NCBI GenBank assembly: GCA_027078545.1
Contig: JALWXN010000004.1
Coordinates: forward strand, 1,018,133-1,082,132
Source of the DNA: Nitrososphaeria archaeon
GTDB taxonomy: Archaea > Thermoproteota > Nitrososphaeria > Geothermarchaeales > JDFR-13
Reading direction: 5' to 3'
Length of the DNA: 64,000 bases
The notes under the pieces: model-generated
What the model was told of the DNA's origin: nothing
What the model saw: only the letters and a program-made list of their open reading frames with translations
Database searches by the model: none
Made by a program: the position numbers and the translations under genes
Shown: positions 43,934-52,606 of the stretch, piece after piece
Layout: each line of letters opens with the position of its first letter
How positions within the stretch are numbered: position 1 is the stretch's first letter

Positions 43934-45758
43934 TGGAGATCCTCTTCTTCTCCTCGTAGCTGATGCTGTCCGGATCCCAGAAGCCCTCGTAGGTCTGCCT
44001 GTAGAGTGGGTCGGACTCAAGCTTCTTGATATTCCTCTTATACCTCTCCTGGCTCAGGCTCTTGAGCCCAGTCCTCCTCAGATACTCCTTGAGGCTCATG
44101 GAGTACCTCTTGATCAGCCTATCCCTATACATCTCCGGCATGACGTTGTAGGTACAGAACGGCATTATCCTCCCGTCTGGCCCGACATAGTGGATGTCAC
44201 ACCTCTGTATCCTGGCAACGTCATAGTTATACTCGTCCTGGAAGTGCATCATACCGACGTATAGCGTGTTGAGGTGGAACTTACCCAGTGAGCTGTAGTC
44301 ATGCCTCACAAAGATGTCGAAGAACATCTTGTAGATCCTACCCCTCTTCCTCAGCTGCTCAGGCACATACTTCCTATCTATGAAGCTGGGTATCTTGGAG
44401 AGGAGCTTCATCAGGGCCATCTTCCTACTACCGCCCTTCCTCATATACTCATTCAGCTCCTTGATATACTCGGCGAAGGACTCCACATCCATGAACTTCG
44501 GCAGCGGGGTTATCTTACCAGTCTTCTGGTCCTGGAAGATGTAGGTGGCGACGCCACATGCGAAGTGGTTAGTCATCTTGAACTGGTGCTCACCAGTCAC
44601 TAGCTCAACGAACTCGCTGATCGGGGCTGTGAACGGGACTGAGAACCAGTGATCCATCAAGACCTCTCCATTGGTGCCCTCCTCCACAAGCTTGACAACA
44701 TCGGGGATAGTTATCCTGAGCCTCTGCCTCTCATGCTTAGGCATCCTACCAACCAGGCTTACCGGCTGGTAGTTAAGACCCCTCACAACATCGTTGTGCT
44801 TCAGGGCGAAGTAGAGCATCTGGGCAACCTCATGGTCATTAACAGTCCTGATCACCGTCGGGACCAGGACTATACCCATCCCAGCCTTCCTAGCCGCGTC
44901 GAATATGAAGGGGACCTCCCAATGGTTCTTCGGATTAGTGTATGGAGTAACACCGTCGAAGCTCATGTAGAGCGTGTTCACACCAGCCTCCCTAAGCTCC
45001 CTGAGATACTCAGGCCTACCCACGAAGTTTATACCTGTGGTGTTGAGCTGGACATGGATGAAGCCCAGCTCCTTAGCCATCTTCACGATATCCACTAGAT
45101 CCTCCCTAAGAGTAGGCTCTCCACCAGTTATCTGTAGGGCCATGGCGGGGACGGGCTCCATACTCCTAGCCGACTCCATCATGAACCTGATGTGGTCTAG
45201 GGTCGGCTCATAGATATAGCCCGCCGCCTCCGCATAGAAGAAGCAGTACCAGCATGATAGGTGGCACCTATTGGTTATGACCAGGTTTAGGAGGGCCGTG
45301 TGGCTCTTATGGCGTGCACACAGCCCACAGTTGTATGGACATGGGTTGACCAGGTCTACGAATGGGTTGCTAACCCCATGCCCATCATAGGACTCCTTAC
45401 TTTTCTTATAGAAGAACTCTGCATCGCTCCAGTATACCTCCTCCACCTCACCATGGTCTGGGCATACCTTCCTGATGTAGATAGCCCCATCCCTCTCGAA
45501 GACCACAGCCCTGATCAGGCTCCTACACTCGGGACAGATGCTCAGTGTGCTCTTAACCCTCTTCTCCCCCTCCCTAAGGGGGACCTTAGCCCTGATCTTA
45601 AACTGGAAGTCGACGCCCTCCTTAGGCATCGTCTCCTCGACGACCTTCTGGCCGACGAGGGCGAAGATCATGCTGTCCTTGACCTTGCTAAGCTCGTCAT
45701 AGTTTACATAGCCATCCTCCCTGAAGTACTTACTGATATCCAGCCTTATCTCCGACAC
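43905..45758 (-). CDS. Radical SAM protein resembling tetraether lipid synthase (Tes)
   Basis: About 617 residues with the arrangement of the MJ0619/Tes family (COG1964). CPEC and CPDHGE form an N-terminal metal site (about 75-108). NPCPYNCGLCARHKSHT is a second cysteine site (about 147-163). The radical SAM motif C-x3-C-x2-C is CHLSCWYC (about 165-172). ITGGEPTLREDL, YMSFDGVT and NYQPVSLVGRM follow the family. Extra cysteines near the C-terminus (RCDIHYVGPDGR and FCTYN) may hold another cluster. Tes joins isoprenoid chain ends to make tetraethers. Three in-frame GTGs (45767, 45764, 45758) exist; AAGGTGG fits 45758 best. CGCTTATATAACG near 45808 is its promoter. Confidence 0.72.
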   Translation of the reverse strand: MSEIRLDISKYFREDGYVNYDELSKVKDSMIFALVGQKVVEETMPKEGVDFQFKIRAKVPLREGEKRVKSTLSICPECRSLIRAVVFERDGAIYIRKVCPDHGEVEEVYWSDAEFFYKKSKESYDGHGVSNPFVDLVNPCPYNCGLCARHKSHTALLNLVITNRCHLSCWYCFFYAEAAGYIYEPTLDHIRFMMESARSMEPVPAMALQITGGEPTLREDLVDIVKMAKELGFIHVQLNTTGINFVGRPEYLRELREAGVNTLYMSFDGVTPYTNPKNHWEVPFIFDAARKAGMGIVLVPTVIRTVNDHEVAQMLYFALKHNDVVRGLNYQPVSLVGRMPKHERQRLRITIPDVVKLVEEGTNGEVLMDHWFSVPFTAPISEFVELVTGEHQFKMTNHFACGVATYIFQDQKTGKITPLPKFMDVESFAEYIKELNEYMRKGGSRKMALMKLLSKIPSFIDRKYVPEQLRKRGRIYKMFFDIFVRHDYSSLGKFHLNTLYVGMMHFQDEYNYDVARIQRCDIHYVGPDGRIMPFCTYNVMPEMYRDRLIKRYSMSLKEYLRRTGLKSLSQERYKRNIKKLESDPLYRQTYEGFWDPDSISYEEKKRISIKFGIPVVE

Positions 45759-45800
45759 TTCCACCACCTTAAAATAGATTCTAAAGATTATCAGGACACA

Positions 45801-45815
45801 TCGTTATATAAGCGT
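45801..45815 (-). promoter_or_regulatory. Promoter of the tes-like gene
   Basis: On the minus strand the sequence reads CGCTTATATAACG, preceded by a purine-rich GAAA BRE-like stretch. It is centred about 41-50 bases before the GTG starts, predicting transcription start near 45782 and a leader of about 20 bases holding AAGGTGG. Confidence 0.55.
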
Positions 45816-45866
45816 TTCATACCTTTCACCATGGTATTTGTTATGAACCTGTAAGTAAATCCTTGG

Positions 45867-45882
45867 TGATGTATATACATCA
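45867..45882. promoter_or_regulatory. 16-bp perfect palindrome upstream of the tes-like gene
   Basis: TGATGTATATACATCA is a perfect inverted repeat, lying between the thermonuclease stop and the tes-like promoter, about 66 bases from the TATA core. It could be an operator for a dimeric regulator or an element of 3' end formation for the upstream gene. No identical copy was noticed elsewhere in the window by eye. Confidence 0.45.
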
Positions 45883-45902
45883 TATATCATTTCCCGATAA
45901 GG

Positions 45903-46484
45903 CTAGCGCCTCGGGAGGAAGACCCTCCTCCTAGCGAGGAGGAGCAGCACCACAGCCAGGAGGAAGATGATATAGATCGTGAGGTCATCCCCATCCCTAG
46001 GCTCAGGGACTTCAGCTGTATCCCCACCGAGTATGTCCTCCCTACCAAACTCGTTGGGATAGTCCTTATATACCGCGTAGCCCTCCCTCACCATATAGGC
46101 ATTTACATTCACCAAGCCATCCTCAGAGACCAGGTATAGGATCGCTACAACCCTCCCATATGGGTCGAAAACCCCCTGGTCATCAATATCTAGGCAGGCG
46201 TCCCACCCAATACTCGAGACAAGTCTATAGAGGGCGTCGGACGCCTCCTCACCCTCGGGCGTGCCAAGCTCAGGAGCATTGATATCCGCGAGCCTCACCT
46301 TTATCAGGTCCCCAACGGATACACCGGGAATCTCCCTCTCCATCTCCTCGACAACGATCCAAACCGTGTCCCCATCAACAATCCTGTCTATATATCCACA
46401 TACCTCGGTTGGATATGCATACACGGCCTGTGGATCGGTAAATATTATGGATAGGAGGAGTAGGAAGGGTATACTACTCCTCAC
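45903..46484 (-). CDS. Thermonuclease-domain protein, secreted and membrane-anchored
   Basis: A staphylococcal-nuclease (TNase) fold exposed outside the membrane. A signal peptide (about residues 1-26) precedes the domain. Catalytic elements seen are VRLADINAPELG (Arg and Glu) and DPYGRVVA (second Arg). After a short acidic linker a C-terminal helix (about 165-185) ends in basic residues. Starts TTG 46511, GTG 46493 and GTG 46484 are in frame. GGGTGGGT just before 46484 favours that one, giving about 193 residues and an 11-base overlap with the S9 peptidase gene. A nuclease at the surface could degrade DNA for nutrition. Confidence 0.82.
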   Translation of the reverse strand: MRSSIPFLLLLSIIFTDPQAVYAYPTEVCGYIDRIVDGDTVWIVVEEMEREIPGVSVGDLIKVRLADINAPELGTPEGEEASDALYRLVSSIGWDACLDIDDQGVFDPYGRVVAILYLVSEDGLVNVNAYMVREGYAVYKDYPNEFGREDILGGDTAEVPEPRDGDDLTIYIIFLLAVVLLLLARRRVFLPRR

Positions 46485-48402
46485 CAGACCCACCCTTAAG
46501 CCACTTATCAAACCATCCTAGGAGCTCTTTAAGCCTCTCAACCCTATGCTTAGGCTTCCCCTTACGGCTCAGGTCATGATCCTCCTTGGGGAAGAGCACT
46601 AGCCTCGTTGGGACACCAGCCTTCTTAAGGGCTGTGAAGAAGATCAGGGCTTGGTCCATCCAGCAGCGATAGTCATTCATCGAGTGGATAATCAGGGTGG
46701 GCGTCCTAACCCTCGAGGCATGGGCCACAGGGCTCTTCTCGATACACCTAGCTATATCTTCTAGGGGGCTACAGCCAATCTGATCCTCTACGAAGTAGAA
46801 GCCTATATCCGTGGTCCCGAACATCGAGACCCAGTCGGAGATCGGCCTCATAGTAGCTGCAGCCCTAAACCTATCGGTCTGGGTAACTATCCAGTTCGTC
46901 ATGAAGCCTCCGTAGCTCCCACCAGCCACCCCAATCCTATCCCGGTCGAGGAAGTCGAACTTCTCAAGGACATGGTCTACAGCCTCCATCAAGTCCATAT
47001 AGTCCCTCTCCCCATAGCGGCCCCTAATATCGGCGAATCCCTCGTCATAGCCATCACTCCCCCTGGGATTGGTGAATACCACTGCATACCCACTAGAGAC
47101 GTAGAGCTGGAACTCCTCCATGAACGACGGTCCAAACATCGTCTTAGGCCCGCCATGGATATATAGGATCCATGGGAAGGGACCCTTACCCCTAGGCTTC
47201 AAGACCCAGCCATCGATCTTAGCACCGTCGGAGGCCGTGAACCTGAAGTGGAGTGGGGATGCAAGGTAGTACTTCTCCCTAAACCCCTCCGTGAAACGCG
47301 TAGCTCTACGTGGCTCCCCATCCTCATAGATATAGATCTCCTTAGGCCGGTCAAACGACATAGCGGTGAAGACTAGCCTCCCATCCCTGACGTCGAACTC
47401 ATCTATAGACATATCACCCAGATCGAGGAATGGCTTAGCGTCCCAGCCCGGTGGGGAAGCCCTGTAGAGGACTACCCTACCCTTCCTAGAGACCTGGAAG
47501 TATAGGTCTTCACCATCCCAGACCATCCTCCTGCTACAGGAGGGCCCCCTAACATCTGAGTTCACGGTATTGGATACGTTGTATATCCCCGGCCTGACTA
47601 TGGCCACTAGATCCATCTCCACCGGATGGACTATGTATATCCTGTTATGCGTGGCGAAGCCCCTCGCCCTGTCATGGCCCAGCACAGCCAGTAGGCCGGA
47701 CCCGCTCCAAGCGACGCTCCACAGCGTGTATCCCGATAGGAGGGTCTCCTCCTCCCCAGTCTCCATATCCATGATGTGTAGACTCGTCACGTAGGGCCTC
47801 AGCTCCTCATCCCTAGATATATAGGCTAGTAGACGGCCATCCCTAGACATAGCAGCATCGACGACATGGAGATCCTCGGGCGTAGCCTCCCTCTTAACGC
47901 CTCCATAGGCGTCCAGGACATAGGCCCTGTTATAGAGGCTGTAGACGAAGCCCGCCCCATTGAACCATACGGGGAGGCGCTCAATCCTCTTCACATCCTC
48001 CTCAACCTCACCCGTCCTCTCCAGGATGAGTATCCTCCCATCATCTATCCATGACCAGGATACTATTCCGTTCCTACTCCTGTAGAGCTCCCGGGGCTCA
48101 CCCCTCAGATCAGTTACCCAGAGCGAGACGCCCCTCTCATCATCCTTGAAGCCCCTCCGGCTCAGGAAGCCTATCCTAGCCCCGCTGGGGCTCCACCTCC
48201 CACAGAAGTCTGAAGGGCCACTCGTGACAGACTCGTGATGACCATCTCCATAGTCCATGAGCCATAGGGTCGAGAGGTATCGATCCCTATCGCCATCCAT
48301 CCTGGTAACGGTGAAGAGGATCTTGTCGGCATCTGGTGAGAAGCTCGGGTCGGATACCAGTGTGATCTCTAGGAGACTCTCAGGCGTGAGCCTCTTCCTC
48401 AT
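46474..48402 (-). CDS. S9 family peptidase (dipeptidyl/acylaminoacyl peptidase type)
   Basis: A 642-residue serine peptidase, larger than the other S9 gene in the window. The N-terminal beta-propeller takes about residues 1-380. The hydrolase has YIHGGPKTMFG for the oxyanion site, GVAGGSYGGFM (Ser about 496), Asp in HSMNDYRC and His in KEDHDLS. WDGEDLYFQV and similar blades carry no transmembrane segment. GATTTAAAAC at 48427-48436 is 29 bases from the ATG, predicting a leaderless mRNA. First gene of a pair with the anchored thermonuclease. Confidence 0.92.
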   Translation of the reverse strand: MRKRLTPESLLEITLVSDPSFSPDADKILFTVTRMDGDRDRYLSTLWLMDYGDGHHESVTSGPSDFCGRWSPSGARIGFLSRRGFKDDERGVSLWVTDLRGEPRELYRSRNGIVSWSWIDDGRILILERTGEVEEDVKRIERLPVWFNGAGFVYSLYNRAYVLDAYGGVKREATPEDLHVVDAAMSRDGRLLAYISRDEELRPYVTSLHIMDMETGEEETLLSGYTLWSVAWSGSGLLAVLGHDRARGFATHNRIYIVHPVEMDLVAIVRPGIYNVSNTVNSDVRGPSCSRRMVWDGEDLYFQVSRKGRVVLYRASPPGWDAKPFLDLGDMSIDEFDVRDGRLVFTAMSFDRPKEIYIYEDGEPRRATRFTEGFREKYYLASPLHFRFTASDGAKIDGWVLKPRGKGPFPWILYIHGGPKTMFGPSFMEEFQLYVSSGYAVVFTNPRGSDGYDEGFADIRGRYGERDYMDLMEAVDHVLEKFDFLDRDRIGVAGGSYGGFMTNWIVTQTDRFRAAATMRPISDWVSMFGTTDIGFYFVEDQIGCSPLEDIARCIEKSPVAHASRVRTPTLIIHSMNDYRCWMDQALIFFTALKKAGVPTRLVLFPKEDHDLSRKGKPKHRVERLKELLGWFDKWLKGGSGEE

Positions 48403-48498
48403 AGCAAGGAAACTCCCCTGATAAACGATTTAAAACATGAGAACCATGCCCGAGTAGAGGCGTCATCTTTATCCATCGAGACTGGGAAATACTAGTCT

Positions 48499-49494
48499 AT
48501 GGAGCTCAGGCTATGTATAGTCGGCTTTGGAAACGTTGGCACGGGGCTGGCCAAGATCCTCCTCGAGAAAGGCTACAAGGTGATGGGTCGGGAGATAAGG
48601 GTCACCGCCATAGTGGACCCGGTGAAGGGGAGCGTTATCGACCAGGGTGGAGTAGACCTCGCCAAGGCCCTTAGACTGGTCAGGGAGAAGGGTAGGCTCG
48701 TGGGATATGGAGAGGGCTATCATGACGAGGTGGATACATTGGAGGTTATCAAGCAGGGATATCACGACGTGGTTGTGGAGCTCACCCCAACCAATATAGA
48801 GACTGGGGAGCCGGGGTATAGCCATGTAAAGACGGCCCTAGAGACGGGGAAGCACGTCATAACCACCAATAAGGGCCCCATAGCACTCAATCTATACGAT
48901 CTACTCACACTGGCCAGTGAGAAGGGGCTATACCTAGGCTTCGAGGGCACCGTGATGAGTGGGACACCACTGATAAAGACCCTCCTATACGGGATGGATA
49001 GAGGGCTTGTAAAGAGGGTGGAGGGAGTCCTCAACGGGACTACGAACTACATATTGACGAGGATGGAGGAGGGCCTGACATATAGCGAGGCCCTGGAGGA
49101 GGCGAGGGCCAAGGGCTATGCAGAGGCCGATCCAAGCATGGATATAGATGGCCACGACCTAGCAGCGAAGGCCTCGATACTGGCTAGCCTGATAGAGGGG
49201 AGGCAGGTAACCCCCAGGATGATCAGGAGGACGAGCCTAAGGACATACCTAGAGAAGGCTGGGTATAGGGTGGGAACCAAGTACGTCCTCTCTGTAGAGC
49301 CCGGCGACTACAGGGTAGAGCCCAGGGAGTATTCCGAGGATCATCCCCTAAGGATGCTCAGAGGAGTTGAGAACGGTGTCATCATAGAGACGGAGTACCT
49401 CGGAAGGATATTCCTCAGCGGCCCCGGGGCTGGTAGGGAGGAGACCGGCTACGCCGTATTGACAGACCTTATCGACCTTATACGCCGCCTCTAG
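48499..49494 (+). CDS. hom: Homoserine dehydrogenase
   Basis: Reduces aspartate semialdehyde to homoserine for threonine and methionine synthesis. Rossmann motif GFGNVGTGLA at residues 9-18. The catalytic core VITTNKGPIAL, GVLNGTTNYILTRM and AEADPSMDIDGHDLAAK are all intact. The 331-residue length shows no ACT domain. TCTTTATCC at about 48466-48474 lies 29 bases from the ATG, predicting a leaderless mRNA. No thrB or asd gene is near. Convergent with the SPASM gene, stop codons sharing CTAG. Confidence 0.95.
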   Translation: MELRLCIVGFGNVGTGLAKILLEKGYKVMGREIRVTAIVDPVKGSVIDQGGVDLAKALRLVREKGRLVGYGEGYHDEVDTLEVIKQGYHDVVVELTPTNIETGEPGYSHVKTALETGKHVITTNKGPIALNLYDLLTLASEKGLYLGFEGTVMSGTPLIKTLLYGMDRGLVKRVEGVLNGTTNYILTRMEEGLTYSEALEEARAKGYAEADPSMDIDGHDLAAKASILASLIEGRQVTPRMIRRTSLRTYLEKAGYRVGTKYVLSVEPGDYRVEPREYSEDHPLRMLRGVENGVIIETEYLGRIFLSGPGAGREETGYAVLTDLIDLIRRL

Positions 49495-50579
49495 GGGATT
49501 ATCTCCACACTATTCGTGTAGGGTGGATACCTGATATCCCCGAGGCTCACTATACCCTCCCTCACAAGCTCCACGACCCGGGGCCTAACCCTCTCCAACT
49601 CATCTATAAGGTGGAAGACAGTCCTACAGACCTTGTGGAAACCATCCTCACCCCAGAACATCGTCTTATTCGTGAATAGACACCTACCCCCACATAGGTC
49701 GAAGTAGCTACAGGACCTACAGGGCTCACCAACCACCGCCCTGCCCGGGAGGCTCTCCGGCGTGTCCCTATCGATATGCCCCACAACATTAAACCTAAAC
49801 TCAGGGGCTATCGGGCAGGCCAGTATCCTACCATCAGTAGCTATGGCGAAGGCATCTATACCTGAGCCGCAGCGGAGATACCTCCTACGCTCACCAGTCA
49901 GCATACTCCACATCAGCCCCTTGAAGGGTGCTATCCCAAGAACATTACCATTCTCCATCTCCCTTATCCATAGCCTCACAAGCCTAGAGACACCCTCGTT
50001 ATACCTCTCCAGCCAGGAGTCGAAGTCGCTATACCTCTGCATAGGGGGGTAGTCCCAGAGCACATCTAGCTGCCAATGTACATGGCTGAAGAGACCGTCG
50101 AGGAAGAGTAGATGGGTAACCTCCCTATAGATATCCGTCTTGGAGGAGACGGCCATACGGGCGACCAGGTCACCCCTAAACCCCACACTCCTAACATACC
50201 TAGCCCTCTCCAAGACCTTGTCATACACACCCCTTCCACGGTAATAGTCTGTAACCTCCCTACCCCCATCGATGCTAAGGAGGATCGTGTCGAACCTCCG
50301 GATATAGTCGTCACCCAGCCTATGGAGCATGACACCATTGGTCTGGATAACATAGTGCTTAGCAGGTACACGGTCCATAATGAGCCTAACCAGGTCACCC
50401 CTCATCGAGGGATCCCCACCATAGAAACATATCACCGCCTCAGGGTCGCGAGATATGAAGCGGCGTATCCTCTCTACATCCACCTCGAGATGTATAGGCA
50501 TGATCCTAGGGTTAGGCTCATTCATACAGTAGATACACTTCAATCCACAGACCTGGGTCAGTATAATGTAGTACAGCAT
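49491..50579 (-). CDS. Radical SAM/SPASM protein, AF1577-like peptide-modifying type
   Basis: A 362-residue radical SAM enzyme. The cluster motif C-x3-C-x2-C is C11, C15, C18 at the very N-terminus (VCGLKCIYC). The SAM elements CFYGGDPSMRGD and LLSIDGG follow. The C-terminal SPASM region has CGSGIDAFAIATDGRILAC, then CRSCSYFDLCGGRC and a last Cys in KVCRTVF, suggesting two auxiliary clusters. It resembles the archaeal AF1577-type group, predicted to modify peptides. No peptide-like small gene adjoins. GGATTTAATAAC at 50602-50612 lies 28 bases from the ATG, so the mRNA should be leaderless. Confidence 0.78.
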   Translation of the reverse strand: MLYYIILTQVCGLKCIYCMNEPNPRIMPIHLEVDVERIRRFISRDPEAVICFYGGDPSMRGDLVRLIMDRVPAKHYVIQTNGVMLHRLGDDYIRRFDTILLSIDGGREVTDYYRGRGVYDKVLERARYVRSVGFRGDLVARMAVSSKTDIYREVTHLLFLDGLFSHVHWQLDVLWDYPPMQRYSDFDSWLERYNEGVSRLVRLWIREMENGNVLGIAPFKGLMWSMLTGERRRYLRCGSGIDAFAIATDGRILACPIAPEFRFNVVGHIDRDTPESLPGRAVVGEPCRSCSYFDLCGGRCLFTNKTMFWGEDGFHKVCRTVFHLIDELERVRPRVVELVREGIVSLGDIRYPPYTNSVEIIP

Positions 50580-50642
50580 TGATTACTAACTATCCACCAG
50601 AGGATTTAATAACTCTGGATAAGGTTTCGAACCGGCGGGGTA

Positions 50643-50654
50643 AATACATGTATT
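50643..50654. promoter_or_regulatory. 12-bp palindrome between divergent promoters
   Basis: AATACATGTATT is a perfect inverted repeat midway between the TATA boxes of the SPASM gene (50602-50612) and the HAD gene (50671-50680). Position in the centre of a 125-base divergent gap makes it a candidate operator for both. Confidence 0.4.
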
Positions 50655-50704
50655 AACGGGGACGCCAAGGTTATTATACCAGGCAGAGTGGAAATATCCA
50701 TATT

Positions 50705-51346
50705 ATGATTATAACCTTCGACTGCTACGGAACCCTGATAGACTGGCTCGGAGGAGCCAAGAAAGCCTTCCTAGAACTATACCCCGGCGAGGAGGAGAAG
50801 GTAGACAGCTTCATAAAATACTGGGGAGAGAAGGACTGGGAACTAGTTAGCAGCGGTGTATACAGGCCCTACAGAGAGATCCTGAGGATAGGCTTCAAAT
50901 ACGCCCTCGAGAAGCTAGGCCTAGAATATGATGAGGAGACCCTTGAGAGGCTGACCTACTCCATCTACGACTGGAGACCCTTCCCAGACGTGCATGACCC
51001 ACTCGCGAGGCTGGTGGAGAAGGGTGTCGAGCTAGGAATAATATCCAACACCGATAGAGACTTCATAATGAAGAGTATAGAGCATATAGGCGTGGAGTTC
51101 CGCCACATAATAGTCGCAGAGGACATCAAGATCTACAAGCCAGACCCAAGAGTATTCATAGAGGCCCGTAAAAGACTCCCAAGCGACAGGTGGATCCACG
51201 TATCGGCATATCCACAGTACGACATATACCCAGCACTAGAGGCGGGGGTAGAGACCATACTCCTAGACAGATACGGATACAGAGACCAGGTGGACCAGAC
51301 AAAGGTCAGGGTGATAGAGAGGCTGGAGGAGCTCCTAAACCTGTAG
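50705..51346 (+). CDS. HAD-superfamily hydrolase, haloacid dehalogenase-like
   Basis: A 213-residue HAD protein with a helical C1 cap. Motif I is ITFDCYGTLID (nucleophile D6; the DxYGT form is typical of the haloacid dehalogenase group), motif II the Ser of GIISNTDRD, motif III the Lys of KIYKPDPRVF, and motif IV lies around AYPQYDIYPALEAG. Acts on a small phosphorylated metabolite or organic halide. TTATTATACC at 50671-50680 is 30 bases from the ATG. Divergent from the SPASM gene with a shared 125-base promoter region. Confidence 0.88.
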   Translation: MIITFDCYGTLIDWLGGAKKAFLELYPGEEEKVDSFIKYWGEKDWELVSSGVYRPYREILRIGFKYALEKLGLEYDEETLERLTYSIYDWRPFPDVHDPLARLVEKGVELGIISNTDRDFIMKSIEHIGVEFRHIIVAEDIKIYKPDPRVFIEARKRLPSDRWIHVSAYPQYDIYPALEAGVETILLDRYGYRDQVDQTKVRVIERLEELLNL

Positions 51347-51674
51347 AGACTACCTATCCCCTAAATATCCCACGGCATATCACTGAAGGACAAATCCCTA
51401 CCTTACGACAGAGGAAGACTAGAAGACTCATAGGAAACAATACTGAAACCAGGCGTAATATCGTCTCAACACACCAACGAAAAATATAAATTCTAGATAA
51501 GCTCCCAACCACTTCTCAAAGGCATACTTACCGCTATCCAATGACTGAGGAGTGTGGCTAGGCTATTGCTCCAGTCCAGATCCAATGTAGATAAAAACCA
51601 AAATCTATACTCATCTGTAGACTGTAGCACGAGGATTTTAGTTAAATATAATGGGACTATATCTAGTTCATGGG
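51347..51674. other. Non-coding gap of about 330 bases, AT-richer than its surroundings
   Basis: No gene, tRNA or repeat found. The base composition looks visibly richer in A and T than the coding regions on either side, and the gap is long for this window. The final 35 bases hold the TATA-like GTTAAATATA (51641-51650) that serves the following ABC gene. Open frames in the gap are short and out of character with the local codon use. Confidence 0.6.
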
Positions 51675-52598
51675 ATGACTTCTGGCGTGGGCCTAGTCAG
51701 GACTGAGAAGCTGAACAAGTACTTCGGCAGGGTACACGCCTTGAGGGACGTCACCCTAACGATTGGGGGTGGCATAACAGGTGTAATAGGCCCCAACGGC
51801 GCTGGGAAGACAACGTTGATGAACATTGTGGTTGGCCTAGTCAAGCCCAGCAGCGGAGAGGTGGAGGTCTTCGGCATGGATCCATGGAGCGAGGGGAGTA
51901 GAGTTAGGGATAGGCTGGGCCTACTACTTGAGGATATGGAGCTCCCTAGACGGTTTACTGGTAGAAGGTTCATAAAGTTCCTCTCAGACCTCTACGGGGT
52001 ATCGATGGATAGCCTCATGGATATGGTTAGATACTTCGAGATGGAGTATGCATTGGATAGGGAGATATCAACATACTCCGCGGGCATGCTTAAGAGGATG
52101 GGCCTAATAAACGCCTTCGCAAACCCCGAGGCGGAACTCGTAATACTAGACGAGCCATCCGCAAACCTCGACATAGGCAGTAGACTGAAGGTGATGGACT
52201 ATATTAAGCAGATAAGGAGTGAGAGGAACGTGGTGATAGCGTCCCACATACTCCCAGAGCTCGAGGAGGTGTGTGACTGGGTGATACTGATAAACAGGGG
52301 GCGCGTAGTGGAGTCGAAGAGGCTAGCCCACTACTACGAGACTATGAAGCCGTATAGATACGTCGTGACATCCAACAACAGTGAGGCCCTCTACAGACTG
52401 CTTGAGGGGATAGATACGATAGATAACTACTGGGTGGAGGGGAGCAGAATAGTCCTCGAGACAGGGGAGCCAAACAAGACGCTCAGAAAACTGGTGGAGA
52501 CCGCCGAACAGAACAGGATAGAGATATACGAGTTCAAACCAGTGGAGGACATACTCACAAGGATCTTCAGGGAGAAGATATACTCGGACCAGGCCTGA
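51675..52598 (+). CDS. ABC-2 type transporter ATP-binding protein
   Basis: A 307-residue ATPase of the multidrug/NatA-like group. Walker A GPNGAGKTT, a signature degenerated to YSAGMLKRMG, and Walker B ILDEPSANLD are present, followed by the SHILPELEEV switch. A C-terminal domain of about 85 residues follows, as in many ABC-2 ATPases. ATG 51651 is in frame upstream, but the GTTAAATATA box at 51641-51650 is 30 bases from ATG 51675, so a leaderless start there is preferred. The matching permease gene lies 1.3 kb downstream, separated by an opposite-strand secreted protein gene. Confidence 0.87.
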   Translation: MTSGVGLVRTEKLNKYFGRVHALRDVTLTIGGGITGVIGPNGAGKTTLMNIVVGLVKPSSGEVEVFGMDPWSEGSRVRDRLGLLLEDMELPRRFTGRRFIKFLSDLYGVSMDSLMDMVRYFEMEYALDREISTYSAGMLKRMGLINAFANPEAELVILDEPSANLDIGSRLKVMDYIKQIRSERNVVIASHILPELEEVCDWVILINRGRVVESKRLAHYYETMKPYRYVVTSNNSEALYRLLEGIDTIDNYWVEGSRIVLETGEPNKTLRKLVETAEQNRIEIYEFKPVEDILTRIFREKIYSDQA

Positions 52599-52606
52599 GG
52601 AGAGGG

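Noticed and set aside
50623..50633. GGTTTCGAACC resembling a tRNA T-arm or attachment site
   Set aside because: No matching acceptor, anticodon or D-arm nearby on either strand, and the stem pairs fail beyond GG/CC.
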